A stretch of 6,599 nt of DNA from an uncultured Collinsella sp. (GCA_902493615.1 CABUQK010000106.1:1-6599); one strand, 5' to 3'. Positions 1 to 5,424 are shown, counted from the stretch's first letter. Notes: generated from the sequence alone by a model not told the origin. A program made the numbers and translations.

Positions 1-62
1 AACTGCGGGAACGGCCCATTTGCTCAATGTGTTCGGCTGAGATCGGAAATCAACCTTTTTGA

Positions 63-191
63 CTACTTTTGCAGCCCGATTGCCAGAGCAGCCAATGAGT
101 AGTCAAAATAGTCCCATCCCAAAATGACCGGCTTGGTGCCGCACCGCAGAAAGGGCCCATCTACTACGTTTAGGCCACAGGGGTCGACCAT
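63..191 (-). CDS. Possible 42-aa ORF in the left repeat, perhaps frameshifted
   Basis: The short frame starts MVDPCGLNVVDG and ends at a TAG in 63-65. Its first 12 residues resemble those of the divergent ORF at 254-442 (MVESGRFNVVDG), because both lie in the arms of the same inverted repeat. No Shine-Dalgarno sequence precedes the ATG. The next frame over is open from about position 73 to the left edge of the window (it would read AKVVKKVDFRSQP and onward), so one indel near 70-85 could have split a longer frame that continues outside the window. It could equally be non-coding structured repeat. Function is unknown. Confidence 0.2.
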   Translation of the reverse strand: MVDPCGLNVVDGPFLRCGTKPVILGWDYFDYSLAALAIGLQK

Positions 192-253
192 AGCCGACTT
201 TTTCGAAAATCGGCAAGCTTTCTACCTGCTGTTTTGTTTTTGTAAATTCCGGG

Positions 254-442
254 ATGGTCGAGAGTGGCCGGTTTAACGTAGTAGATGGCCACGTTTCGTG
301 GCAGGCGGTCCGACCCAAGGCACAAGGCAGCCAACCTCGAATGGACATTCTCGAAGTTGCGGTGGAATACGGACTGAATTGGCACCTTAAAGGCAAAAAC
401 ACTCCGTATTTCACCGCAACTTATCGAGGGGATGAGTTTTAG
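254..442 (+). CDS. Possible 62-aa ORF in the right repeat, function unknown
   Basis: The ATG lies in the right arm of the main inverted repeat and the frame reads MVESGRFNVVDGHVSW and onward to a TAG at 440-442. The last residues end in RGDEF. The sequence has no recognisable domain, signal peptide or membrane segment. The only SD-like sequence is a weak CCGGG directly against the start. The 3' half coincides with the hairpin at 350-428, so its sequence may be constrained by structure rather than by protein. Its stop overlaps the convergent stop of the fusion gene by 3 nt. Translation is doubtful. Confidence 0.2.
   Translation: MVESGRFNVVDGHVSWQAVRPKAQGSQPRMDILEVAVEYGLNWHLKGKNTPYFTATYRGDEF
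350..428. repeat. Long hairpin just beyond the 3' end of the TadA-glycerate kinase gene
   Basis: The 20-nt arms at 354-373 and 403-422 differ at one position (a G.U pair in RNA) and enclose a 29-nt loop. CTCGA/TCGAG at 350-354 and 424-428 extends the stem past a 2-nt bulge. Read in the minus direction it begins about ten bases after the fusion gene's stop, so it will be the 3'-terminal structure of that mRNA unless transcription ends earlier. No uridine run follows the stem, so it is not a standard intrinsic terminator. It may protect the RNA 3' end or belong only to the repeat element. Confidence 0.5.
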
Positions 443-2220
443 AGGCGAGCGAGGTCGTAGGCTTGGGCGGCTGACTCACCGGCGAAGATGAGGTTGGTTG
501 TGGCTTCCTGAGGATTGAGCGCCTGGTCGAGAGGCATGGGCTTGCGGCAGATCGGCAGTACCAAGTCGATACCTTGCTCATATACCGCGTTCAGGTTGTC
601 AGCACGGCCGCCCACGACGGCGACCACCGGTTTGCCATATCGCTTGGCGCGGCGAGCCACGCCCACCGGCGCCTTTCCAGCGGCGGACTGCTCGTCCATA
701 TTGCCCTCGCCTGTTATGACCAGGTCGGCATCGCGCACGAGCTCGTCAAACCCAATCAGATCGAGCACCGTCTCCACACCCGAGCGTAGCTCCGCCCCGA
801 GCGCCAGCAACGCCGCGCCCAAGCCACCGGCAGCACCCGCGCCGGGCACGCCGAGCACCGAGCCAAATGTCCGTACACCCTCGGGCACACGCAATAGCCC
901 CTGCTCACGCGCCTCGACAATCGCCGCATCGAGTAGGCGGCCGTAGCCGACCATCCAACTGTCGTACTTGCCCAGGGCCTCGGCATCATCCGCCGGCAGA
1001 CCCTTCTGTCCGCCGAACGCCGCAAGCGCGCCGCGACGCCCTACGAGCGGATTCTCGACATCGGAGAGCACAACGGTGCGAGCGCCGCTCAGTGCACGAA
1101 GCGCTGACGTCAAATCGATACTCGACACGTGTTCAAGGCCCGCAAGACCGGGGGCGACATCGCAGTCCTGATCATCGACCACACGCGCGCCCAGCGCCTG
1201 CAGCATGCCGGCGCCGCCGTCGTTGGTGGCACTGCCGCCCAAACCAATATAGATAGTCTTTGCCCCGGCACGGACCGCACGGAGCATCAGCTCACCCACG
1301 CCATAGGTCGAAGCCGCAAGCGCCGCCGATTCCGTGCAGGGCGAATACCCAATACCCGCCGCCTCGGCCATCTCAATTACAGCCGACTCGCGCTCGCCGT
1401 CCACCAGCATCCGGGCAGACACGCGGTCGCCCAAGGGGCCTGCAACCTCGCAGGTCACAAGCTCGCCACCGCACGCGGCAATGGCGTCGAGCGTCCCCTC
1501 GCCACCATCTGCCAGCGGCAAAGCGTTCAACTCGGCATCGGGCCACACACGGCGCATGCCTTCGGCAACGGCCTCCTCCGCCTGTGCACTCGAAACGCTG
1601 CCTTTAAAGGAGTCGATCGCCAGCAGCACACGGCGGGGCCGACGGCATGCGGCACCAAAGTCAACCGCCGTGCCAGCATCCTCACTGGCACCTGTAAGCG
1701 CTGCGGCGTGAGCGGCGTGTGCTTCAAGATCGGCCCCACAACCGCAATCAGCGCCGCCCGCTCCGCGCAGACCGCCAAAATAGCTACTCAGCAGCTCGCG
1801 GCATTCATCCGCCAGTACGCCGGCGGTCACATTGAACCGATGATTCAGGCGCGAGTCGGCATTGAGGTCATACAGGGATCCCAGCGCGCCCGCCTTGGCA
1901 TCAGCCGCGCCATACACGCAGCGCCCCACGCGCGCGTTAACCATAAGCCCCGCACACATGCAGCATGGCTCGAGCGTCACGTAGACCGTGCAATCGGAAA
2001 GGCGCCAACGACCGAGCGACCGAGAGGCAGCGCACAGGGCCGCGAACTCGGCATGAGCCGAAGGATCCTGGTCGAGCTCGCGCCGATTGTGCGCCCGCGC
2101 GACAATCTCGCCCGCGCGCACCACTACGGCTCCGATGGGCACCTCGCCCACCGCCGCGGCGGCGCGCGCCTCGGCCAGTGCCTCGCGCATGAACTTCTCG
2201 TCGATTTCGGTGATCGTCAT
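439..2220 (-). CDS. TadA-type tRNA adenosine deaminase fused to glycerate kinase (593 aa)
   Basis: Two complete enzymes share one frame. Residues 1-150 are a cytidine/deoxycytidylate deaminase-fold TadA domain: HAE at 56-58 gives the zinc ligand H56 and the proton-shuttle E58, EPCCMC at 85-90 gives zinc ligands C86 and C89, followed by VYGAADAKAGALGSL and NHRFNVTAGVLADEC as in E. coli TadA. It should convert A34 to inosine in tRNA-Arg(ACG). Residues 151-195 are an Ala/Gly-rich linker with no Met. Residues 197-593 are a GarK/GlxK-type glycerate kinase (D-glycerate + ATP to 2-phosphoglycerate): DSFKGSVSS at 203, PLADGGEGT at 235, GLGGSATNDGGAG at 326, FGGQKG at 402, GAAGGLGAAL at 462 and DLVITGEGNMDEQ at 499. 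The start at 2220 is chosen because AGGGAAGG lies 5-6 nt upstream and the TadA homology begins there; an in-frame extension to 2271 would reach the edge of the tRNA gene. Both domains keep their key motifs, so both are probably active. It appears monocistronic and cytoplasmic. Confidence 0.93.
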   Translation of the reverse strand: MTITEIDEKFMREALAEARAAAAVGEVPIGAVVVRAGEIVARAHNRRELDQDPSAHAEFAALCAASRSLGRWRLSDCTVYVTLEPCCMCAGLMVNARVGRCVYGAADAKAGALGSLYDLNADSRLNHRFNVTAGVLADECRELLSSYFGGLRGAGGADCGCGADLEAHAAHAAALTGASEDAGTAVDFGAACRRPRRVLLAIDSFKGSVSSAQAEEAVAEGMRRVWPDAELNALPLADGGEGTLDAIAACGGELVTCEVAGPLGDRVSARMLVDGERESAVIEMAEAAGIGYSPCTESAALAASTYGVGELMLRAVRAGAKTIYIGLGGSATNDGGAGMLQALGARVVDDQDCDVAPGLAGLEHVSSIDLTSALRALSGARTVVLSDVENPLVGRRGALAAFGGQKGLPADDAEALGKYDSWMVGYGRLLDAAIVEAREQGLLRVPEGVRTFGSVLGVPGAGAAGGLGAALLALGAELRSGVETVLDLIGFDELVRDADLVITGEGNMDEQSAAGKAPVGVARRAKRYGKPVVAVVGGRADNLNAVYEQGIDLVLPICRKPMPLDQALNPQEATTNLIFAGESAAQAYDLARL

Positions 2221-2235
2221 CGTTCGCCTTCCCTG

Positions 2236-2261
2236 TTGCAAATTCAAAACGATGCTATCAT
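2236..2261 (+). promoter_or_regulatory. Candidate tRNA-Ser promoter in the 51-nt divergent gap
   Basis: A -10-like TATCAT at 2256-2261 sits about 10 nt upstream of the tRNA 5' end. TTGCAA at 2236-2241 resembles a -35 box, but the 14-nt spacing is short; shifting to CTGTTG at 2233-2238 gives 17 nt with a poorer match. The gap must also hold the ribosome binding site of the divergent fusion gene, so that gene's promoter probably extends into the tRNA sequence. Confidence 0.3.
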
Positions 2262-2271
2262 TACGACTCAC

Positions 2272-2361
2272 GGAGAGATGGCAGAGCGGTTGAATGCGGC
2301 GGTCTTGAAAACCGTTGAGCGCGAGAGCGTTCCGGGGGTTCGAATCCCCCTCTCTCCGCCA
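2272..2361 (+). tRNA. tRNA-Ser, anticodon UGA
   Basis: The 90-nt gene folds as a class II tRNA. The acceptor stem is GGAGAGA (2272-2278) with TCTCTCC (2351-2357), followed by discriminator G73 and an encoded CCA at 2359-2361. The anticodon stem GCGGT/ACCGT encloses the loop CTTGAAA, so the anticodon is TGA, reading UCA and by wobble other UCN serine codons. A long variable arm typical of serine tRNAs precedes the T arm GGGGG-TTCGAAT-CCCCC. The 3' end is 2 nt from the stop codon of the convergent TetR gene, so any terminator must lie inside that gene's 3' region. No integrated element adjoins it. Confidence 0.97.
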
Positions 2362-2363
2362 CC

Positions 2364-2960
2364 TTAGTGATTCACCGGTGTCATGGTCCGCTCAAACAGT
2401 GCATCGACCACGTCGGCTATCTCAGGTCGACGCTCAAGATCGTGGCCCGATTCCCACCATATCGTGAAAAGACGAATAATACCGCCGGCGACAAACTCGG
2501 ACGTCGTCTCGAGTGACACGGGGGCCAGGGCATCCTCGGCAAGCACGTTCATCACACGCTCGCGGATGGAGCGGGCAATGCGGTCGCAAATAACGTTGGT
2601 CAACATGCCCGACATGCTGCTTGCCAAAATGTTATCCATGAGCCGCTCGTGCGTCAGAATCAAATCCATGGCATCGTCCAAAATCGCGTGCCGAAGCGCG
2701 CGCACGTCCTCGGCAGACACTGCGCCGGCCTCATCGGGCTGTTTTTGCGGCAAGCCCGACATGAGCTCATCGATATAAAAGGCAAAGTAATCGTTCTTGT
2801 CGCGAAAGTGCTTGTAGAACGTCGTGCGGCGAATCATGGCGCGGTCGCACAGCATGGCAACCGTCAGGTCCTCAAAACGATGCTCCTCGAGAAGCTCGGT
2901 GAAGGCATCGAAAAGGGCGCGGTAGGTTTTCTTAATGCGAAGGTCCACTGGTATCGCCAT
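2364..2960 (-). CDS. TetR/AcrR-family transcriptional regulator (198 aa)
   Basis: The protein has a typical TetR N-terminal DNA-binding domain: helix 1 around residues 8-25 (RIKKTYRALFDAFTELLEE), then the helix-turn-helix at about 33-52, ending in the TTFYKHFRDK recognition signature at 46-55. The C-terminal part (about 60-198) is the variable helical ligand and dimerisation domain; its ligand cannot be told from sequence. The ATG at 2960 is chosen by family length. GAGG lies directly against this ATG, which is too close for a normal ribosome site; a GTG at 2948 (residue 5) would have GAGG 12 nt upstream and is an alternative start. The gene diverges from lemA across 199 nt and converges on tRNA-Ser. 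It may control itself or lemA, but this is inference. Confidence 0.88.
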   Translation of the reverse strand: MAIPVDLRIKKTYRALFDAFTELLEEHRFEDLTVAMLCDRAMIRRTTFYKHFRDKNDYFAFYIDELMSGLPQKQPDEAGAVSAEDVRALRHAILDDAMDLILTHERLMDNILASSMSGMLTNVICDRIARSIRERVMNVLAEDALAPVSLETTSEFVAGGIIRLFTIWWESGHDLERRPEIADVVDALFERTMTPVNH

Positions 2961-3090
2961 CCTCAGGGCAAAGACAACACTCGTCAATCTGTCGCATATC
3001 TTACACCTGTACCTCGCGCGCTTTGTCCCGGTGCCGACCCCGCCGAAAACACAACGCTTACCGGAAAGTTCGGCACGGTAAAACGTTGCG

Positions 3091-3112
3091 GGTATACTAG
3101 TAGCGTTATACC
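3091..3112 (+). promoter_or_regulatory. Candidate lemA promoter -10 within an inverted repeat
   Basis: TATACT at 3093-3098 is a good -10 hexamer about 60 nt upstream of the lemA start; the -35 is weak (TTCGGC at 3069-3074, 18-nt spacing). The -10 is embedded in GGTATA (3091-3096) and TATACC (3107-3112), an inverted repeat with a 10-nt centre. A dimeric repressor bound here would block the promoter, and the divergent TetR protein is the obvious candidate. The rest of the 199-nt gap shows no clear second promoter; a weak -10-like TAAGAT on the minus strand at 3003-2998 could serve the TetR gene. Confidence 0.4.
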
Positions 3113-3159
3113 AACGGCAGCTGGCGCATGCCGCCGCGGCCATTCGAAACGGAGACATC

Positions 3160-3711
3160 ATGATTACCGTCATCATCGGCATCGTTGTTGTCATTGTGAT
3201 TGTCTGCGCCATCGCCGGCATCTACAACAACATGGTCACCAAGCGTAACCGCATCGATAACGCCTGGCAGAACATCGATACGCAGCTGCAGCGCCGTAAC
3301 GACCTGATCCCCAACCTGGTCGAAACCGTCAAGGGCTACGCCAAGCACGAGCAGGAGACGCTCTCCGCCGTGATCAGCGCGCGTAACACCGCCGTCAAGG
3401 CCACCACGCCCGAGGCCAAGATGGAAGCCGACGACGTGCTGACCGGTGCGCTGCGCCAGCTCTTCGCCGTAGCCGAGGCCTATCCCGATCTTAAGGCAAA
3501 CACCAACTTTACGCAGCTGCAGGCATCGCTCGAGGATACCGAGAACAAGATTAGCTATGCACGCCAGAGCTACAACGACTGCGTGCTCAGCTACAACAAC
3601 GCCATCCAGACGTTCCCGGCTGTCATCTTTGCCGGCATCTTCCAGTTTAAGGAGCGCCAGGGCTTCGAGGCCGCCGAAGCAGCCCGCCAGGCCCCGACCG
3701 TCAAGTTCTAG
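3160..3711 (+). CDS. LemA-family membrane-anchored protein (183 aa)
   Basis: An N-terminal hydrophobic helix (residues 2-22, rich in Ile and Val) is followed by the LemA signature NRIDNAWQNIDTQLQRRNDL at 30-49, then IPNLVETVKGYAKHE to residue 64 and a long helical domain. YARQSYND at 133-140, YNNAIQTFPAVIFA at 145-158 and FQFKERQGFE at 161-170 match the conserved C-terminal part of the family, and the length is typical. The fold is an N-out or signal-anchor segment plus a helical bundle; the molecular role of LemA proteins is poorly known. GGAG at 3151-3154 lies 5 nt before the ATG. The gene ends in tandem TAG stops and is followed by a strong terminator, so it is a single-gene unit. The TPM-domain or HtpX-like partner often found next to lemA is not present downstream here. 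Confidence 0.95.
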   Translation: MITVIIGIVVVIVIVCAIAGIYNNMVTKRNRIDNAWQNIDTQLQRRNDLIPNLVETVKGYAKHEQETLSAVISARNTAVKATTPEAKMEADDVLTGALRQLFAVAEAYPDLKANTNFTQLQASLEDTENKISYARQSYNDCVLSYNNAIQTFPAVIFAGIFQFKERQGFEAAEAARQAPTVKF

Positions 3712-3747
3712 TAGTTTGACAGCGCATCCTTAATCAGCCAAATGCAT

Positions 3748-3786
3748 AAACCGCCCCGTCGAATGCATACTTCGACGGGGCGGTTT
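3748..3786 (+). terminator. Bidirectional intrinsic terminator after lemA
   Basis: Perfect 16-nt arms, AAACCGCCCCGTCGAA at 3748-3763 and its complement at 3771-3786, enclose a 7-nt loop. The plus-strand stem runs into TTTCCCTTTT; on the minus strand the same hairpin ends in TTT. It should terminate lemA and could also stop transcripts arriving from the element to its right. Confidence 0.92.
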
Positions 3787-3817
3787 CCCTTTTCGCAAAG
3801 GTCCCCCTCTAAGCGCC

Positions 3818-4018
3818 GTGCATTTTTAGGAGTATTCAACATAACCAAGAGCTTCGGGCGCCCCGATAAATGCCAAAGACCGCAAATATCCCTGCAAATC
3901 AAACGCTGTCAGCCCATAACCCCGCCCATCATTCGTAGAAAACATCGAGAACTCCCGATTTTTTGCCCGAAGCCGGTATGCAGGGGCCTTCGATTGCAGA
4001 ATACTCGCAAAAATGCAC
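3818..4018 (-). repeat. 200-nt intergenic element bounded by inverted arms
   Basis: The outer arms are GTGCATTTTT-AGG-AGTATTC at 3818-3837 and GAATACT-CGC-AAAAATGCAC at 3999-4018: 17 of 20 positions pair, interrupted only by a 3-nt internal loop. A second paired block lies inside, GCTTCGGGC at 3851-3859 with GCCCGAAGC at 3965-3973. The element sits between two terminators and carries a short minus-strand ORF. It could be a MITE-like dispersed repeat or a structured small RNA gene. No transposase or flanking duplication is evident. Confidence 0.5.
3826..3945 (-). CDS. Possible 39-aa small protein inside the inverted-arm element
   Basis: The ATG at 3945 is preceded by GGGAG with a 6-nt spacer, a good ribosome site for a stray ORF. 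The peptide begins MFSTNDGRGYGLTAFDLQG and ends GAPEALGYVEYS, with the stop codon inside the outer arm of the element. It is not strongly hydrophobic or charged and has no recognised domain. The frame is open upstream of this ATG without a better start. Translation is possible but unproven; the sequence may be constrained by RNA structure. Confidence 0.3.
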   Translation of the reverse strand: MFSTNDGRGYGLTAFDLQGYLRSLAFIGAPEALGYVEYS

Positions 4019-4047
4019 GTCGCCACCGCCCCCACATGGCGCGAAGC

Positions 4048-4167
4048 AAAACAAAAGGGCGACCTTCCTTTCCGGCGCACTCCGCAGGACGAAAGAACCT
4101 CCGCCGCACGAAGTGCGCAGCGGAGGTTCTTTCATGTCCGAGGACGCGCCGGAAAGGAAGGTCGCCC
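4048..4167 (-). terminator. Large two-tier terminator hairpin after ilvE
   Basis: Outer arms of 22 nt pair perfectly (4057-4078 with 4146-4167, beginning GGGCGACCTT on the plus strand). Inner arms of 14 nt also pair perfectly (GAAAGAACCTCCGC at 4091-4104 with 4120-4133), topped by CGCAC-GAA-GTGCG at 4105-4117. The two tiers are separated by a 12-nt internal loop on each side. In the minus direction the stem runs straight into TTTTGTTTT (4056-4048), so this is an intrinsic terminator for ilvE, starting 24 nt after its stop. Confidence 0.85.
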
Positions 4168-4190
4168 TCGGGCCGGACAGCTAAGACAGC

Positions 4191-5243
4191 TTACGCGACG
4201 GTGTAAACCCAGTTGTGCTTATCCTCGACAGCACCGGACTGGATGCCAGTCAGGGTCTCGCGGAGCTTCTTCATCACAGGGCCGATCTCGGTGTAGCCAG
4301 CCGGGAAGGTCACGGTCTCGTCGGCGCCGTAAACCTTGTTGTCGATCTCGCCAACCGGGGAGATAACGGCAGCGGTGCCGCACAGGCCGCACTCGACAAA
4401 GGTACCGGCCTTGACCTCGGCCCACTCGACGGGACGCTGGTCAACGGTCATGCCCAGGTCCTGAGCAACCTGAACGAGCGAACGGCGGGTGATGGAAGGC
4501 AGAATGGAGTCGGTGTGGGACTGCGGAACGACGAGGGTGCCGTCCTCCTTCACGAACAGGACGTTAGCGCCACCGGTCTCCTCGACATAGGTGCGGGACT
4601 CGGAATCGAGATACAGGTTCTCGGCATAGCCCTCGCGGTGAGCCTCCATCGTGGGCTTGAGGGACATGGCGTAGTTCAGGCCGGCCTTGATGTTGCCGGT
4701 GCCATGCGGTGCTGCACGGTCATACTCGGAAACGCGCAGCTTGACGGGCTTGAGGCCACCCTTAAAGTACGGACCGACCGGGGTCACGAGAATGCGGAAC
4801 GTGTACTCAGGAGCGGGAGCCACGCCGATCACGTCACCGGAGCCGATCATAAACGGACGCACGTACAGGGTCGCGCCGGAACCGAAGGGCGGAACCCAGG
4901 CGGCGTTGGCAGAAACGACCTGCTTGACGGCCTCAACGAACTTGTCCTTGGGAAACGGGGGCATCTCGAGGCGCTGGGCAGAGTTATACATACGCTCAGC
5001 GTTCATGTCGGGACGGAAGCAGACGATGCTGCCGTCCTCGGCGGTGTAGGCCTTCAGGCCCTCAAAGACCTCCTGGCAGTAATGGAAGATACCGCCGCAC
5101 TCGGAGACATGCAGGGTGTGGTCGGTGGTCAGGCCGCCCTCGTCCCACTCGCCATCCTTCCAATGAGCCTCGTAGCTGTAATCGGTCTTCATGTAGCCAA
5201 AGCCGAGGCTACCCCAATCGATATCCTTCTTCTCGACAGTCAT
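4191..5243 (-). CDS. Branched-chain-amino-acid aminotransferase (350 aa)
   Basis: This fold-type IV PLP enzyme transfers the amino group between Leu, Ile or Val and 2-oxoglutarate, the last step of their synthesis or first step of breakdown. Visible motifs are QEVFEGLKAY at 57-66, FRPDMNAERM at 76-85, YVRPFMIG at 127-134, GTGNIKAGLNYAMSL at 181-195 with K186 as the PLP Schiff-base lysine, EETGGANVLFV at 221-231, SILPSITRRS at 246-255 and CGTAAVISPVGEI at 288-300. The length and EVFEGLKAY form fit the longer IlvE class (eukaryotic-type and many Gram-positive enzymes) rather than the ~309-aa E. coli type. The start at 5243 is set by AAGGAG 6 nt upstream; the frame stays open to 5393 but that extension is Arg-rich and unlike the family. 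It is cytoplasmic and monocistronic, ending at the two-tier terminator. Confidence 0.96.
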   Translation of the reverse strand: MTVEKKDIDWGSLGFGYMKTDYSYEAHWKDGEWDEGGLTTDHTLHVSECGGIFHYCQEVFEGLKAYTAEDGSIVCFRPDMNAERMYNSAQRLEMPPFPKDKFVEAVKQVVSANAAWVPPFGSGATLYVRPFMIGSGDVIGVAPAPEYTFRILVTPVGPYFKGGLKPVKLRVSEYDRAAPHGTGNIKAGLNYAMSLKPTMEAHREGYAENLYLDSESRTYVEETGGANVLFVKEDGTLVVPQSHTDSILPSITRRSLVQVAQDLGMTVDQRPVEWAEVKAGTFVECGLCGTAAVISPVGEIDNKVYGADETVTFPAGYTEIGPVMKKLRETLTGIQSGAVEDKHNWVYTVA

Positions 5244-5389
5244 ATGTCGCTCCTTACATACACAGTTGCATACTCGCGAACCCGCACGCAAGGACCGAGG
5301 CCGACCGCGTCGCAACGTCGCACGCCCGGAGCGTAGAGCCGGACGGGACACGCAAACGGCATCAAAGCCGATGGCACGTCGATTCGCAT
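5240..5389 (-). CDS. Possible 49-aa leader ORF coupled to ilvE
   Basis: The ATG at 5389 starts a frame (MRIDVPSALMPFACPVRLYA onward) that fills the ilvE leader and stops at TGA 5242-5240, overlapping the ilvE start in the arrangement ATGA. No SD precedes it, but its ATG falls about where transcription would begin from the -10 at 5402-5397, so it would be leaderless. Val, Leu and Ile make up 13 of 49 residues, spread out rather than clustered as in classical attenuator peptides. The GC-rich leader also leaves the ilvE frame itself open, so an accidental ORF is quite possible. Confidence 0.25.
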   Translation of the reverse strand: MRIDVPSALMPFACPVRLYAPGVRRCDAVGLGPCVRVREYATVYVRSDI

Positions 5390-5396
5390 GCACGAG

Positions 5397-5424
5397 ATTG
5401 TACTCCGCACGCGCGTCGGATAAA
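5397..5424 (-). promoter_or_regulatory. Candidate ilvE promoter
   Basis: On the minus strand TTTATC (5424-5419) and TACAAT (5402-5397) are separated by 16 nt. The -10 is good and the -35 moderate, and the AT-rich stretch upstream (5425-5460) would help opening or act as an UP-like element. The predicted start near 5390 gives a leader of about 145 nt. The leader contains several short GC-rich complementary segments but no U-tract terminator. Confidence 0.5.

Larger units (their letters stand above)
57..428. repeat. Composite inverted-repeat region (possible dispersed structured element)
   Basis: At least four sets of self-complementary sequence are packed into this stretch. TTTTGACTACT at 57-67 pairs with AGTAGTCAAAA at 98-108. 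The arm at 157-178 (CCATCTACTACGTT then GGCCAC) pairs with 264-288 (GTGGCC then AACGTAGTAGATGG), and just inside it CGACCAT at 185-191 pairs with ATGGTCG at 254-260. A near-perfect palindrome lies at 193-214 (GCCGA...TCGGC around TTTTCGAAAA). The arm at 354-373 matches the reverse complement of 403-422 at 19 of 20 positions, with a further CTCGA extension on each side. A small hairpin GCCACG-TTT-CGTGGC lies at 288-302. No transposase or recognisable target duplication is present. The density of matched arms suggests a dispersed intergenic repeat or a structured RNA; the family is not identified here. Base composition appears less GC-rich than the neighbouring genes. Confidence 0.6.

Noticed and set aside
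103..414. 103-codon minus-strand ORF across the left repeat region
   Set aside because: It reads through several hairpin arms, has no good ribosome site or domain, and competes with other frames in the same repeat; coding status cannot be supported.
2272..2361. tRNA-Ser as an integration (att) site for a mobile element
   Set aside because: No integrase and no direct repeat of the tRNA 3' end were seen nearby; ordinary chromosomal genes lie on both sides.
1129..2367. 412-codon plus-strand ORF opposite the TadA-glycerate kinase gene
   Set aside because: It is antisense to clear homology on the minus strand, runs straight through the tRNA gene, is rich in Arg, His and Ala as shadow frames of GC-rich genes are, and shows no domain.
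2961..3221. N-terminal extension of the TetR ORF up to 3221
   Set aside because: The extra residues are unlike TetR proteins, overlap the lemA start and promoter, and the family homology starts just after the ATG at 2960.
4215..5336. 373-codon plus-strand ORF opposite ilvE
   Set aside because: It is a codon-bias shadow of a well-supported aminotransferase, without a ribosome site or recognisable motif.
5244..5393. 50-residue N-terminal extension of the aminotransferase
   Set aside because: It is Arg-rich and outside family similarity, while the ATG at 5243 has an ideal AAGGAG at 6 nt.
5244..5396. T-box or BCAA riboswitch-like leader of ilvE
   Set aside because: No T-box consensus sequence, specifier-loop arrangement or terminator/antiterminator pair with a U tract can be seen in the leader.
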